This document shows, one piece after another, positions 15,641-24,197 of a stretch of 50,472 nucleotides of DNA. The position numbers were made by a program, and so were the translations under genes. Origin of the DNA: Deltaproteobacteria bacterium (lineage in GTDB: Bacteria; Desulfobacterota; Desulfarculia; Adiutricales; Adiutricaceae); assembly GCA_031273455.1 (NCBI GenBank), contig JAISRZ010000034.1, forward strand, positions 1 through 50,472, in the 5' to 3' direction. The notes under the pieces are model-generated. The model saw only the letters and a list, made by a program, of their open reading frames with translations. It had not been told where the DNA came from and did no database searches. Within the stretch, counting starts at the first letter, position 1. The number at the start of each line of letters is the position of its first letter.

Positions 15641-17923
15641 ATGCGTTTTAGAAGAAGAGTGAGAGAGTTTACCCCAATGGCCAGATTTAACACGGATTAC
15701 GGTGGTGGGTTCTTATGGCTCAACTATGTGGCGTCCACCCTCGCCCTCGCCCTTTACAACATTCTTGGGTTTTCCCGAAAAACCGTGAAATACGCTCTGG
15801 TCTGCCTGGGCCAGGATACTGACTTGGGGGCTATTGAAACGTTGCCTTTACTTATAGACAAGGATAAATACCTCGAAGACTATGGAGAGGAAAAGTCTTA
15901 CGATATTCATGAAATGGCCAGGGATCTGTACTCGGAGTACCAAAGAAAGTCCCCGAACACTCGAAAACATGTTTTTTCAAATTTCCGGGACGCCTTAACC
16001 TCTCACATTAAGATGATTAAAACACGGGCTCTTGAGTCAAATATAGAGCTACAGTTGCAACAAGTAGCTGAAATGTTAGAATTTTCAGAGTTAGAAGTCC
16101 AAATTATACGTTTACTTAATATATTTAGAATTGATACTTATGATCCAGACAAATACATTGACGGCAGCGCCTCTCTTTTCGACATGGTCAACCGGCCTCT
16201 CCTTTCCAGGATACTTAACGCCACTCCGGAAGATATCGCCAAAGCCTTACGTGGCAAGCTGTTGACCTTGGACATTATTGAAAAATTTGAACATTCAAAT
16301 TTTATGTTGGGGGATACCTTCTTCGCCATGATGGAGTCCCCAGGTGACCTGGACGCGTTATCAAAATTAATCACGGTCAAGCCACCTAAGTTGAGCGAAA
16401 GCGATTTTTTCGTAAGCTCTCAGACGCTCAATCTGATTAAAGGCTTGATCCAAAACGATTCGCCCACGCCGACCCATATCCTTATCCATGGGCCAGCTGG
16501 CGTGGGCAAAACCGAGTTCGCCAGAACCATCGCCGCCAGCGCTGGAGTCAGGGCTTATGAGGTAACGCCGGATAATAGGTTAGAAAAACACCGGGCCAAC
16601 CTTATCCTGGCCAGGGCCATGGCGCGCCGAGAAAATGGCGGGCTGTTAATCGTTGACGAAGCGGAAGAGCTTTTGAACCTTGGCCAAGACCCTTTAACTA
16701 ACTTCTTTTCAGGAATGTTTGGCGGTCGCTCCACCTCCAAAAGTTGGATCAACGCCTATTTGGACACGCCAGGATCTAAATGTCTGTGGATTGTCAATAA
16801 CGCTCAACACCTGGAGAAATCCATCGCCCGGAGATTCACCTTTTCTCTCTGTTTCCCTGAGTTAGGTCGCCGCGAGAGGACCAAAATCTGGCGGACCTCC
16901 AAGGCCGAGTTGGCCGATATCGGGTCGGATATCTTAACCGACCCTTCTTTGGAAAAGCTAGCCGCGGAGCAAAAGATTAGCCCGGCGATTATCAACCAGT
17001 GTTTCCGGAAGAGCCTAGAAGCCGGATCCAAGGACGAAAAGACCTTCGTGGGTTACGCCACCCAGATGATCAACGCCCATAAGAAGTTGACCGGGTCAAC
17101 TTTCACCAAGGTTTCTTTGCCCGCCAGTTACCGAGCGGAATTCTTGAACATCAACCCTCCGGTCGTTGATCTAGTGAGACGCCTCAAAGATTACGTGGCT
17201 ATCAACCGCGATTCGCCAGAAAACGAGCGCGAAGGACTGAAGTTCTTATTCCACGGCGTCCCCGGCACCGGCAAGACGAAGCTGGCCTATTACCTGGCCA
17301 AGGAGTTGGACCTGGAGCTGATCCACGGGAACGTCTCGGAACTGCTCTCTTGCTACTACGGGGAAACGGAAGCCAAGCTCGCTTTCCTGTTTGAGCAGGC
17401 CACGGCGGTGGGCGGTCTTCTTCTGATCGATGAGATCGACACCTTTCTCTCCGCCCGGGATGATCGATCCACCAAATTCTTGGTCAGCGTAACTAACGAG
17501 TTCTTAGTTTGCCTGGAGCGATACCAGGGTCTATTCATCGGCGCGACCAACCGGTTCGGTAGTCTAGACCAGGCGGCCATAAGGAGGTTCACCGCTAAAA
17601 TTGAGTTTAAACCCCTGGCTCCCGAATCGCGTCAAGCGTTTTTTGAGAACTTTTTTAAGCCAATGACAGGCTGCGCCCTGACTGAGCCGGAAAAGCTCCG
17701 CCTTATGTCGCTACCCTCTCTAACTCCTGGCGATTTTTCCAACGTGGCCGCCTGGGCTAAGTGGTTTACTAGCGATTTACTGGATAACTTCGGGGTAATC
17801 GACAAGCTGGCCGAAGAGGTGGCCATTCGCGAGAAGGCTTATACGCCTTTCTCGCCGCACGTGGAAGAAGTATCGGCTCCAGAAATCGATGACCCCAATA
17901 AGCCGAAAAACACCATCAACTAA
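15641..17923 (+). CDS. Tandem AAA+ ATPase
   Basis: A 760-residue protein with two complete AAA+ modules. Module 1 has Walker A GPAGVGKT (284-291), Walker B LLIVDE (335-340), sensor WIVNN (383-387) and RR at 397-398. Module 2 has Walker A GVPGTGKT (539-546), Walker B LLLIDE (593-598), sensor IGATN (633-637) and RR at 648-649. Module 2 resembles classic SpoVK/FtsH/Cdc48-type AAA unfoldases. The 280-residue N-terminal region is helical and unassigned; residues 24-44 are hydrophobic and could be a membrane segment. Both ATP sites look intact. GGAGA six bases upstream supports the ATG at 15641; an internal ATG at 15677 is an alternative. The gene is convergent with two WYL regulators, which suggests a regulated or stress/defence function. 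That link is inference. Confidence 0.85.
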   Translation: MRFRRRVREFTPMARFNTDYGGGFLWLNYVASTLALALYNILGFSRKTVKYALVCLGQDTDLGAIETLPLLIDKDKYLEDYGEEKSYDIHEMARDLYSEYQRKSPNTRKHVFSNFRDALTSHIKMIKTRALESNIELQLQQVAEMLEFSELEVQIIRLLNIFRIDTYDPDKYIDGSASLFDMVNRPLLSRILNATPEDIAKALRGKLLTLDIIEKFEHSNFMLGDTFFAMMESPGDLDALSKLITVKPPKLSESDFFVSSQTLNLIKGLIQNDSPTPTHILIHGPAGVGKTEFARTIAASAGVRAYEVTPDNRLEKHRANLILARAMARRENGGLLIVDEAEELLNLGQDPLTNFFSGMFGGRSTSKSWINAYLDTPGSKCLWIVNNAQHLEKSIARRFTFSLCFPELGRRERTKIWRTSKAELADIGSDILTDPSLEKLAAEQKISPAIINQCFRKSLEAGSKDEKTFVGYATQMINAHKKLTGSTFTKVSLPASYRAEFLNINPPVVDLVRRLKDYVAINRDSPENEREGLKFLFHGVPGTGKTKLAYYLAKELDLELIHGNVSELLSCYYGETEAKLAFLFEQATAVGGLLLIDEIDTFLSARDDRSTKFLVSVTNEFLVCLERYQGLFIGATNRFGSLDQAAIRRFTAKIEFKPLAPESRQAFFENFFKPMTGCALTEPEKLRLMSLPSLTPGDFSNVAAWAKWFTSDLLDNFGVIDKLAEEVAIREKAYTPFSPHVEEVSAPEIDDPNKPKNTIN

Positions 17924-17936
17924 TTAACCCCTTCAA

Positions 17937-17964
17937 GTAAGACCGTCGAACTAGGCGGTCTTAC
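17937..17964 (+). terminator. Hairpin after the AAA+ gene
   Basis: Perfect 9-bp stem GTAAGACCG / CGGTCTTAC with a 10-nt loop, starting 13 nt after the stop codon. The T tract is weak (TTACTTCAGT), but the position fits a terminator. Confidence 0.6.
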
Positions 17965-18015
17965 TTCAGTCAACTCCCTGTAGGCGACTCACCAGAGTCA
18001 TAAACCCCAGAATCC

Positions 18016-18059
18016 GCGCGGCGAGCTAGTTTAACTAAAACAGACGCCGCGCTTTTTTT
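18016..18059 (+). terminator. Strong intrinsic terminator
   Basis: GCGCGGCG (18016-18023) pairs perfectly with CGCCGCGC (18045-18052), followed by seven T residues. It is the second terminator downstream of the AAA+ gene on the same strand, less than 100 nt after the first. It could be a back-up, or end a short RNA starting between the two. Confidence 0.75.
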
Positions 18060-18913
18060 GGGCTCGTTATCGCCCTTCCCCCTAACTTCCAATGAGCCTC
18101 CCTTAAGCCGCCTCGCTAAACGGTTCCGTCCAAAACACCTAAAAAGAGGCAATTTACGTCTTTAAGAATGTTTAAATAACTTAATTTGGTTTGATATTCA
18201 TTTATAGACTACTTATCAAACTCATTTCGCTAATTTTAGCTCCCATACCCTGCCATCTAACTACGAAGACAGGGGCTTTTCGCCAAGCAGCCCCTTTGTT
18301 TAACTCGGAAGCCAGGTAACTAAACGCTCGCTTTAGAACTCTTAACCACCTCTCCTTTACCGGTCACCAGGGCGAAGTCATCTCTTTTCCGAAAATATCC
18401 GCCTATGGTTTAAGGCGTTTTAAAGTTTAACCAGAGGCGCGATGTCGCCCAATCCGCCCCGAAAACGTCCCTTAAAAGGCCAGGACGCGGGTTTTTGGAG
18501 TTCCATAATGTGGAAATAAGGGTTAGCCCTGTTCGTTTCTTAGAGCGCGTTTTACGGACTTTGGCGGATAAAGTCCGTGGCCTCCGGTATTGATGAGCCA
18601 TATCCCGGCGACGGTCTTGTCGGTTTGTGACTATCTGGTCAAGCGTAATATCGGTTTTAACATTCTAAGGAGTCTGGGAAAGGTTATGGTCGAGGAGTTT
18701 GGCGGTTAGAGAGTTAGGCGGCTTAGTCTTGATGGTTACCGGTCCACGATGTCAGGAATTACGTAGTCGCGTGATCTAGGAAGTTACCAGACCAGGCGGC
18801 CAGGCCATATGTAGTCGTGAGGCGAGAACAATGGAGGAGCGCGGCGGTAAAGCCGCGAAATCCCCAGCGTATCGCCGGACGCGACCATAATTGTGGATTA
18901 ACGGTCGTGATTC
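18060..18913. other. Gene-free stretch between AAA+ and WYL genes
   Basis: No acceptable gene. One hairpin with a T-rich tail, AGGGGCT (18271-18277) / AGCCCCT (18289-18295), could be another + strand terminator. A GC hairpin without a T tract is at 18840-18857. The rest looks like decayed coding sequence with stops in every frame. Confidence 0.55.
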
Positions 18914-20122
18914 CTAAGGCTCGGATGGCTCTTTATTTTGATTAGACGCCACAAAAGGCTTATCAACCGCTTTGTGTTTAATTCTAGAATAATTCCTCTT
19001 CGTGGTTAAGGGACGGAGGCCATTAACTTCACACATTTGCTGCAACTCAAAGCGATACTTCTTTATAAGGCCCGTTGGCCGCAATATGACAACTTTAGAG
19101 CCAAACCCCAAAAGCCAAGTTAAAGCTTCTCTTTGACTTCCACAACGCATTATAAGTTTCAACCAATTTCTGTATTTTCTAGGAATAGAGCGATTATTTA
19201 GCGTTATTTGAGTGTCATTTGGCCACTTATAATCCTTTAGATATGACAATGAAGGGTCAAAAAGCGCCTCAAGCGCGAATGGATTTTCATGCATGAAACC
19301 AAACGATTCTTGGACTTGGTTGTCTTCGCCCCGCTGACGGAGAAAGGGGTTTTCCTTGGATTTTAATTGTGGATCAATATCCATCTCGGTTATCTCAACT
19401 TGCCCGATCCTGTTAATTTGAAGAGTGCGTTCTTCAAGATTAATAGGTCTTTTTTCTTGTTTTTTCCCTTCTAACTCCAAGCTTCGAAAACCATGAATGT
19501 AGAACTTTTCGCGAAAGAGCCAAATCTCCAGAGGGCAGAACCAAAATTCTGACTCTGCGCCGTTCGACTTTATATATTTAGATATATAACATACTTTATT
19601 TTCTTGAAAGGCGGCGAGTAGTTTCACTAAATTGTCTCGATATGATGTGTAATCAATAATTTCCCTGACACCAAGACGATACACCGGTATATCACGCCTG
19701 GTAATGTCGGATGGATTAGCCTCGCCGACATTATTGTTAAACTTGCCAATAATATTCTGAATCGCCCTGGTTACGTTGACACCAAGTAAATCTCTATTTT
19801 GTTCAATAACTAATTTCGCTAGAACTTGATCTTCCGGACTTATTCTTTCAAAATAGACAGCGTCAACAATATCATTGGCTTTTGATTCTCTCAGTATAAG
19901 CGAATCATTAGCGTAATATAACATATTTGGAAGGTAATAGGAGATATTTTGGAATATTTTTCTAGCTGTTTCCCTTTCGCACTGAGCCCTTACACAAGCC
20001 AAATCGATCGACATAGACTTAACGCCTTTAGCGTCTAAAATATACCGCAAGATACTTAGACATTTTTCAGTTCTCGTGAGTGTCCCGTTGTTGTCATCAT
20101 TATTTATCTTATTTTCTGGCAT
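18914..20122 (-). CDS. WYL-domain transcriptional regulator 1
   Basis: A DNA-binding regulator of the HTH-WYL-WCX type, 402 residues from the ATG at 20122. The N-terminal part (LTRTEKCLSILRYILD onward) is a winged helix-turn-helix. The WYL domain covers roughly the middle (ENKVCYISKYIKSN, FWFCPLEIWLFREKFYIHGF), and the end has the WCX pattern LTWLLGFGSKVVILRP. WYL domains sense nucleic-acid or nucleotide ligands and often control phage-defence or DNA-damage genes. An open upstream extension uses TTG 20155 or ATG 20134. I prefer 20122 because MPENKINNDDNNGTLTRTEK aligns with the start of the paralogue at 20389. The Lys-rich tail is longer than in the paralogue. The 3' end faces the AAA+ gene. 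Confidence 0.82.
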   Translation of the reverse strand: MPENKINNDDNNGTLTRTEKCLSILRYILDAKGVKSMSIDLACVRAQCERETARKIFQNISYYLPNMLYYANDSLILRESKANDIVDAVYFERISPEDQVLAKLVIEQNRDLLGVNVTRAIQNIIGKFNNNVGEANPSDITRRDIPVYRLGVREIIDYTSYRDNLVKLLAAFQENKVCYISKYIKSNGAESEFWFCPLEIWLFREKFYIHGFRSLELEGKKQEKRPINLEERTLQINRIGQVEITEMDIDPQLKSKENPFLRQRGEDNQVQESFGFMHENPFALEALFDPSLSYLKDYKWPNDTQITLNNRSIPRKYRNWLKLIMRCGSQREALTWLLGFGSKVVILRPTGLIKKYRFELQQMCEVNGLRPLTTKRNYSRIKHKAVDKPFVASNQNKEPSEP

Positions 20123-20277
20123 AACTTCACCCATTACGCAGTTTTTAACCGCCAAAATAATTTAATATCAAAATATAACTAAAAGACAATAAAATAATTA
20201 ATTTAATATATATAACAAACATAATAAAAATATTAAACAAAATTTACTGTTAAACATAAAAACTATATAATTAAACT

Positions 20278-20307
20278 TTATAAACAAAAGCTATTTTTCA
20301 AAGTCAA
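20278..20307 (-). promoter_or_regulatory. Possible promoter of WYL regulator 1
   Basis: On the minus strand TTGACT (20302-20307) is followed after 18 nt by TTATAA (20278-20283). The -35 lies in one of two perfect copies of a 14-nt sequence, so an autoregulatory site is possible. The region is AT-rich, and chance matches are expected. Confidence 0.35.
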
Positions 20308-20320
20308 TTTTTCAAAGTCA
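20293..20320. repeat. Perfect 14-nt direct duplication
   Basis: ATTTTTCAAAGTCA occurs twice in immediate succession (20293-20306 and 20307-20320), between the two WYL regulator genes. Each copy contains a TTGACT -35-like element on the minus strand. It may be a binding site for one of the WYL proteins. Confidence 0.7.
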
Positions 20321-20388
20321 AGATGAGTTAAAGAACCTTCTCCGGCCAGAGGCTCATGACCAATAGTCGCGGAACTTTTCTTTTTGTA

Positions 20389-21450
20389 TTATTTAGGCTT
20401 AATTGGCGAAACCTTAAGTCCATGTAAAGCCGCCATTTTCCGCAATTCCTGGCGATAAAGGTTTTTTAGGCTTTTAGGGTGTATTATAGCCACTTTACCG
20501 CCAAACCCTAAAAGCCAGTTTAAGGTTTCGATCTCGTTGCCACAGTTCATTTTTAGTTTGATCCAATTATTGTAGTCGCTTCGGCCCCTGGGGCTTATAC
20601 GCGAGGGTTTGGCGTCTTCCGGCCACTTATGGTCATTCAAATAGCCACCCAATTCTGGGGCGAAATTGACTTCCAATTTCAAATGATCAGTCACTACATA
20701 GCCGAAAAACCCATAATCTTCCTCATTAGCTTGGCCCTTGTCAGTCGTTTTGAGGTTCGGGGCGATTAGGGTGTCGGTTATGGTCACTTCCTTGACCCTA
20801 TGCAGAAGCAATGAGCGTTCCTCAGGGTTGTTTAAGCGACCGTTTAAGATTTTAACGCTCTGGAAACCATTGATGTATATCTTTTCACGAAAGAGAATTA
20901 TCTCCAAAGGGGCGATATAGAGTCGTTTAGTTTCTTTATAGGCGTTAGAATAACTTACTTCACAGATCATTCTGGTCCGAATAGCCTCAATAAACCTTCT
21001 TAACAATTCCCTTGTTGGGCCGTAGTCAACGTACTCTTTAGTCACTAAACGACTAACCGGCGCCGGGGGGCCTAAATCCACTTCAGGCCGGATGTTGTTG
21101 ATTATAGTGGCCAAAAAATCACTAACATCTTTCCCTAGCAAATCTTTATTGAGCTCTATTATGGCTTTCGCGAAGATTAAATCTTGAGTCTTGATATTCG
21201 GGTAAAAAATATTACTGGCTATGGCCATAGCTCTAGAGTCAATGAGCTTTAGCCCATCGTCCTCTTTCGCGCATATTCTCGGGGCGTAATCGATGATATC
21301 GTTAACTATCCTTCTAGCCGTTTCCTCAGAGCAGGACAGTTTGTTGTGAATTTGACTGATTGTTAGATTATGAGAGCCCGCCCGGTCAAACAATAATTGC
21401 AGAATGAAAAGGGTCTTTTGAGCTCTGGTTAATTCATTTTCAGCCATCAT
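20389..21450 (-). CDS. WYL-domain transcriptional regulator 2
   Basis: A 353-residue paralogue of the next WYL gene downstream. Residues 5-60 form the helix-turn-helix (LTRAQKTLFILQLLFD, ISQIHNKLSCSEETARRIV). Residues about 150-230 form the WYL fold (MICEVSYSNAY, YIAPLEIILFREKIYINGF), and the C-terminal 100 residues form the WCX extension with WLLGFGGKVAIIHP. The two proteins share the same order of motifs throughout, so they arose by duplication and may form a heteromer or cross-regulate. The codon at 21450 is the first of two consecutive ATGs. A promoter-like pair lies directly against it. The four-gene array ends about 200 bp upstream behind a hairpin. Confidence 0.83.
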   Translation of the reverse strand: MMAENELTRAQKTLFILQLLFDRAGSHNLTISQIHNKLSCSEETARRIVNDIIDYAPRICAKEDDGLKLIDSRAMAIASNIFYPNIKTQDLIFAKAIIELNKDLLGKDVSDFLATIINNIRPEVDLGPPAPVSRLVTKEYVDYGPTRELLRRFIEAIRTRMICEVSYSNAYKETKRLYIAPLEIILFREKIYINGFQSVKILNGRLNNPEERSLLLHRVKEVTITDTLIAPNLKTTDKGQANEEDYGFFGYVVTDHLKLEVNFAPELGGYLNDHKWPEDAKPSRISPRGRSDYNNWIKLKMNCGNEIETLNWLLGFGGKVAIIHPKSLKNLYRQELRKMAALHGLKVSPIKPK

Positions 21451-21451
21451 T

Positions 21452-21480
21452 ATAATACTCTATTTTACCATAAAAGTCAA
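21452..21480 (-). promoter_or_regulatory. Promoter abutting the WYL regulator 2 start codon
   Basis: On the minus strand TTGACT (21475-21480), a 17-nt spacer and TATTAT (21452-21457) end one base before the first ATG. A start point about seven bases downstream would fall at or just after the second ATG, so the mRNA would be leaderless or start within the first codons. Chance is possible in this AT-rich spot. Confidence 0.4.
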
Positions 21481-21610
21481 GAAATATCTCGGTTAAGATT
21501 ATTAAGAGCGTAAAATTAGTTTGTCCAAGGCTTTGATGGTGAAAAGGTGTATGTGACTAAAGGGGTCCACCAGTTAGCCTTAAGTTGGTTTAAAGCTTCG
21601 GGCTTAGGGA

Positions 21611-21638
21611 GGCGGAAGGCTATGGCTAGCCTTCCGCC
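21611..21638 (-). terminator. 3' hairpin of paralogue A
   Basis: Perfect 12-bp stem GGCGGAAGGCTA / TAGCCTTCCGCC with a 4-nt loop, 7 nt beyond the stop of the 208-residue gene. It lacks a T tract. Related hairpins follow the other three copies, so the element was duplicated with the gene. Confidence 0.6.
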
Positions 21639-21645
21639 GCTTATG

Positions 21646-22272
21646 TTATTTAATCGATTCCAAAACGGCCTTAATCTCGGCGAAAACCGCTTTGGGGTCG
21701 CTCAGAAAGGGCGCTAGGTCATAGGATTTGGCCCAGACGTTAAGTGGCCTTGGCTCCAGCGTAAAGGTCTGACCCTCGGCGGTCAGGTCTAAATCATCGT
21801 AGCTAGCCTCACCCCAGAGGTAACCTAATGACTCTTCGCTGTCTTCGGCGGCGTAGCCAACGTAAACATATAGCGTGGCCCCAGAAATCGGTAAGGTTTC
21901 CGGCCAGTCCGCCACGGGGGTTCCCGCAAAATCAACGTCAAAATAGGCGTTGTTCATATGCGCGCCAAAGGTGACTATGGCGTCCCCTTTTTTGGCGTTA
22001 TTGTTTCTAAGATCCCTAGCCCGAGCGGTCCCGTAGTTAACGCTGAAATGTTCCAGAACGTTGTGGGACAAAGCGGAAAACTGATCGCTCCAGAAGGGGA
22101 CCCGGTCAATAGTCCTGGAGTTATAGTCCTCAGTCTCCCGGGAGTGGAACGATAAAGGGGGAATCTCGGTCGGCACAGAGCCAAAGATCCGGCTAAGCCG
22201 GGCGTTATCAGCCGAGATAACGTTGGCGGCGGCCTGATGGGCCACCAGATCAAAGGGCGTGTAAGCGGTCAT
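21646..22272 (-). CDS. 208-residue paralogue A of an unrecognised family
   Basis: The last of four tandem paralogues. I do not recognise the family. All four are exactly 208 residues, without signal peptide or membrane span. Shared features are an N-terminal PFDL-x-AHQ, SRIFGSV-x-TEIPPL near 27-40, ALSHNVL near 67, a KGDAIVTF-type strand near 95, ATLYVYVGYAAEDS near 132-145, LWGEASYD near 151 and the end FAEI(K/R)AVLESIK. By eye, copy A differs from copy D at about 24 positions. AAGGA six bases upstream supports the ATG at 22272, and a small hairpin (22288-22304) lies just upstream of it. Base and codon use match the host genes. An immunity-type or ligand-binding role is possible but unproven. 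Confidence 0.8.
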   Translation of the reverse strand: MTAYTPFDLVAHQAAANVISADNARLSRIFGSVPTEIPPLSFHSRETEDYNSRTIDRVPFWSDQFSALSHNVLEHFSVNYGTARARDLRNNNAKKGDAIVTFGAHMNNAYFDVDFAGTPVADWPETLPISGATLYVYVGYAAEDSEESLGYLWGEASYDDLDLTAEGQTFTLEPRPLNVWAKSYDLAPFLSDPKAVFAEIKAVLESIK

Positions 22273-22754
22273 GTTGTTTCCTTAATTACCGCCTAATAAG
22301 CGGTTAGGTTGAAAGCAATAAATTATTTTCTTTTTGTATATTTTAACCACGTTTACCTTTAGTTATATTTTTAGGCCCAGCGCGGTCGTTGGGCCTAAAC
22401 TTCGACTTTTGGGTTCGTTCTTAGCCTAAGTCTACCCTAGAGGCTCCTCATTTCTGGCCAAAACCATAAGATTGAAACCTAAGCCCCAAAAAATATTTCC
22501 TCAATAAAATCGGGTAGTTAGTAAAATAGATCAATCGCGCCCATTTTTAAAAAACAAAAATTACGGTTCATAACATATTGAAATCATTAGATTTTTTATT
22601 TTCAATATAAATTTTTGGCCTTCAATTTCTGTTTTTTAGTCTCCTGATCGTTAAGCTCCATAAGCCTTTCCGCGATCGTCTTTTAAAAATCGCCTTTTTG
22701 ACCGCGCAAGTTGGCCCTCAGCTTTTCCAACTTCGGGCTTAAAGGCTTGGGAGT
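22273..22754. other. Spacer within the paralogue array
   Basis: Half a kilobase between copies B and A without an intact gene. Its central part resembles the DNA upstream of copy D (compare 22440-22720 with 25020-25320), including a broken copy of the small frame there (22561-22720, listed separately). The array was therefore built partly by duplicating a segment larger than the gene. Confidence 0.6.
22561..22720 (-). pseudogene. Broken duplicate of the small frame upstream of copy D
   Basis: On the minus strand the sequence gives MELNDQETKKQKLKAKNLY and a stop. In a neighbouring frame it continues KIKNLMISICYEP and a stop. This parallels SLMVPYDQKNETLKFAGLK and IVKNIVISIGYDP in the frame at 25126-25320, so one copy has suffered a frameshift. 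Confidence 0.5.
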
Positions 22755-22782
22755 GGCGGTAGGCTATGGTTAGCCTTCCGCC
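22755..22782 (-). terminator. 3' hairpin of paralogue B
   Basis: GGCGGTAGGCTA / TAGCCTTCCGCC with a 4-nt loop and a single mismatch, immediately downstream of the copy B stop. It is homologous to the hairpin after copy A and lacks a T tract. Confidence 0.55.
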
Positions 22783-22788
22783 GCTAAG

Positions 22789-23415
22789 TCACTTGATCGA
22801 TTCTAAAACGGCCTTAATCTCGGCGAAGAGATCTTTAGGGTCGTTTAAAAAGGCCACGAGATCCTGAAACTTGGCCCAAGCGTTAAAGGGCCTCGGCTCC
22901 AGCTTAAAGGTCTGACCTTCCGAGGTCAGCTCAAGACCGTCGTAGCTAGCCTCTCCCCAAAGGCTCGCAATAGGCTCGGAACTGTCCTCGGCGGCGTAGC
23001 CAACGTAGACAAACACCGTAGCCCCGGAAAGGGGTAAAGAGACCGGCCAGTCCGTTGGGGGGATCGCCCAAAAATCAACGTCTAAAATGGCGTTGTTCAT
23101 ATGGACGCTAAAGGTGACAATGGCGTCCCCTTTTTTGGCGCATTTCCGTCTGAGATCCCTAGCCCGAGCGGTCCCGTAGCTAACGCTAAAATTGTCCAGA
23201 ACGTTGTGGGACAAAGCGCAAAAGGGCTCCTCCCAGAAGGGGATCTTATGAATTGTTTCAATATTGTAGTCCATAGCGACCCGGTGGTTGAACGTTAAAG
23301 GAGGAATCTCGGTCGAGACGCTACCGAAAATCCGGCTCAGCCGGTCGTTATCAGCCGCGATAAGGTTCGAGGCGGTCTGATGGGCCGCCAAATCAAAGGG
23401 GGCGTAAACAGTCAT
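22789..23415 (-). CDS. 208-residue paralogue B
   Basis: Third in transcription order. It shares with copy C the variants NLIAADNDRLSRIFGSV and IPFWEEPFCALSHNVLDNF (VPFW in C), and the two differ at about 35 positions by eye, mostly in residues 84-119. That middle window is the most variable part of the family, as expected for a specificity region. The upstream gap to copy C is only 76 bp, and it holds the 3' hairpin of C plus a small hairpin CGCCT-AAT-AGGCG (23436-23448) just before the AAGGA ribosome site. That leaves little room for a separate promoter. Function unknown. Confidence 0.8.
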   Translation of the reverse strand: MTVYAPFDLAAHQTASNLIAADNDRLSRIFGSVSTEIPPLTFNHRVAMDYNIETIHKIPFWEEPFCALSHNVLDNFSVSYGTARARDLRRKCAKKGDAIVTFSVHMNNAILDVDFWAIPPTDWPVSLPLSGATVFVYVGYAAEDSSEPIASLWGEASYDGLELTSEGQTFKLEPRPFNAWAKFQDLVAFLNDPKDLFAEIKAVLESIK

Positions 23416-23459
23416 GGTTTCTCCTTAATTGGATCCGCCTAATAGGCGCTCAAGTTGGT

Positions 23460-23478
23460 GGCTAAGCTAAGGTTAGCC
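23460..23478 (-). terminator. 3' hairpin of paralogue C
   Basis: GGCTAA / TTAGCC with a 7-nt loop, 13 nt after the copy C stop. It is shorter than the hairpins after A and B, but in the same place and of related sequence. As a terminator it would be weak. Confidence 0.4.
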
Positions 23479-23491
23479 TTCCGTTGGTTAA

Positions 23492-24118
23492 TTACTTGAT
23501 CGATTCCAGAACGGCCCTAATCTCGGCGAAGAGATCTTTAGGGTCGTTTAAAAAGGACACGAGATCCTGAGACTTGGCCCAAGCGTTAAAGGGCCTCGGC
23601 TCCAGCGTAAAGGTCTGACCTTCCGAGGTCAGCGCGAGATCATCGTAGCTAGCCTCTCCCCAGAGGCTCCCAAAGGACTCGGAACTGTCCTCGGCGGCGT
23701 AGCCGATGTAGACATATAGCGTGGCCCCGGAAAGGGGTAAGGAGACCGGCCAGTCCTTCGAGGGGATAGACCCAAAATCAACGTCTAAAATGGCGTTGTT
23801 CATAACCACTTCAAAGGTGACGATGGCCTCCCCCTTTTGGGCGCTGTTCTGATCAATATCCTTAACCGGAGCGGTCCCGTAGCTAACGCTAAAATTATCC
23901 AGAACATTGTGGGACAAAGCGCAAAAGGGCTCCTCCCAGAAGGGGACCTTATGAATTGTTTGAAAATTGTAGTCCATAGCGGCCCGGTGGTAGAAGGTTA
24001 AGGGCGGAATCTCGGTTGAGACGCTACCGAAAATCCGACTCAGCCGGTCGTTATCAGCCGCGATAAGGTTCGAGGCGGTCTGATGGGCCGCCAAATCAAA
24101 GGGGGCGTAAACATTCAT
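23492..24118 (-). CDS. 208-residue paralogue C
   Basis: Second in transcription order and closest to copy B. Residues 84-98 differ completely in character from those of the other copies (PVKDIDQNSAQKGE instead of RARDL-type sequence), while the flanks are almost unchanged, which suggests local diversification or conversion. It keeps the family core motifs, including LWGEASYD and the LESIK end. A short hairpin (24139-24152, CGCC / GGCG around an A-rich loop) precedes the AAGGA ribosome site. The gap to copy D is 79 bp. No signal peptide or membrane span. Function unknown. Confidence 0.8.
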   Translation of the reverse strand: MNVYAPFDLAAHQTASNLIAADNDRLSRIFGSVSTEIPPLTFYHRAAMDYNFQTIHKVPFWEEPFCALSHNVLDNFSVSYGTAPVKDIDQNSAQKGEAIVTFEVVMNNAILDVDFGSIPSKDWPVSLPLSGATLYVYIGYAAEDSSESFGSLWGEASYDDLALTSEGQTFTLEPRPFNAWAKSQDLVSFLNDPKDLFAEIRAVLESIK

Positions 24119-24166
24119 GGTGTCTCCTTAATTGGAACCGCCAAAAAAGGCGTTCGCGTGATTGGC

Positions 24167-24188
24167 GGAAGGCTAAGACTAGCCTTCC
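24167..24188 (-). terminator. 3' hairpin of paralogue D
   Basis: Perfect 9-bp stem GGAAGGCTA / TAGCCTTCC with a 4-nt loop, 9 nt after the copy D stop. It is homologous to the hairpins after copies A and B. Confidence 0.55.
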
Positions 24189-24197
24189 TTCGGTTAA

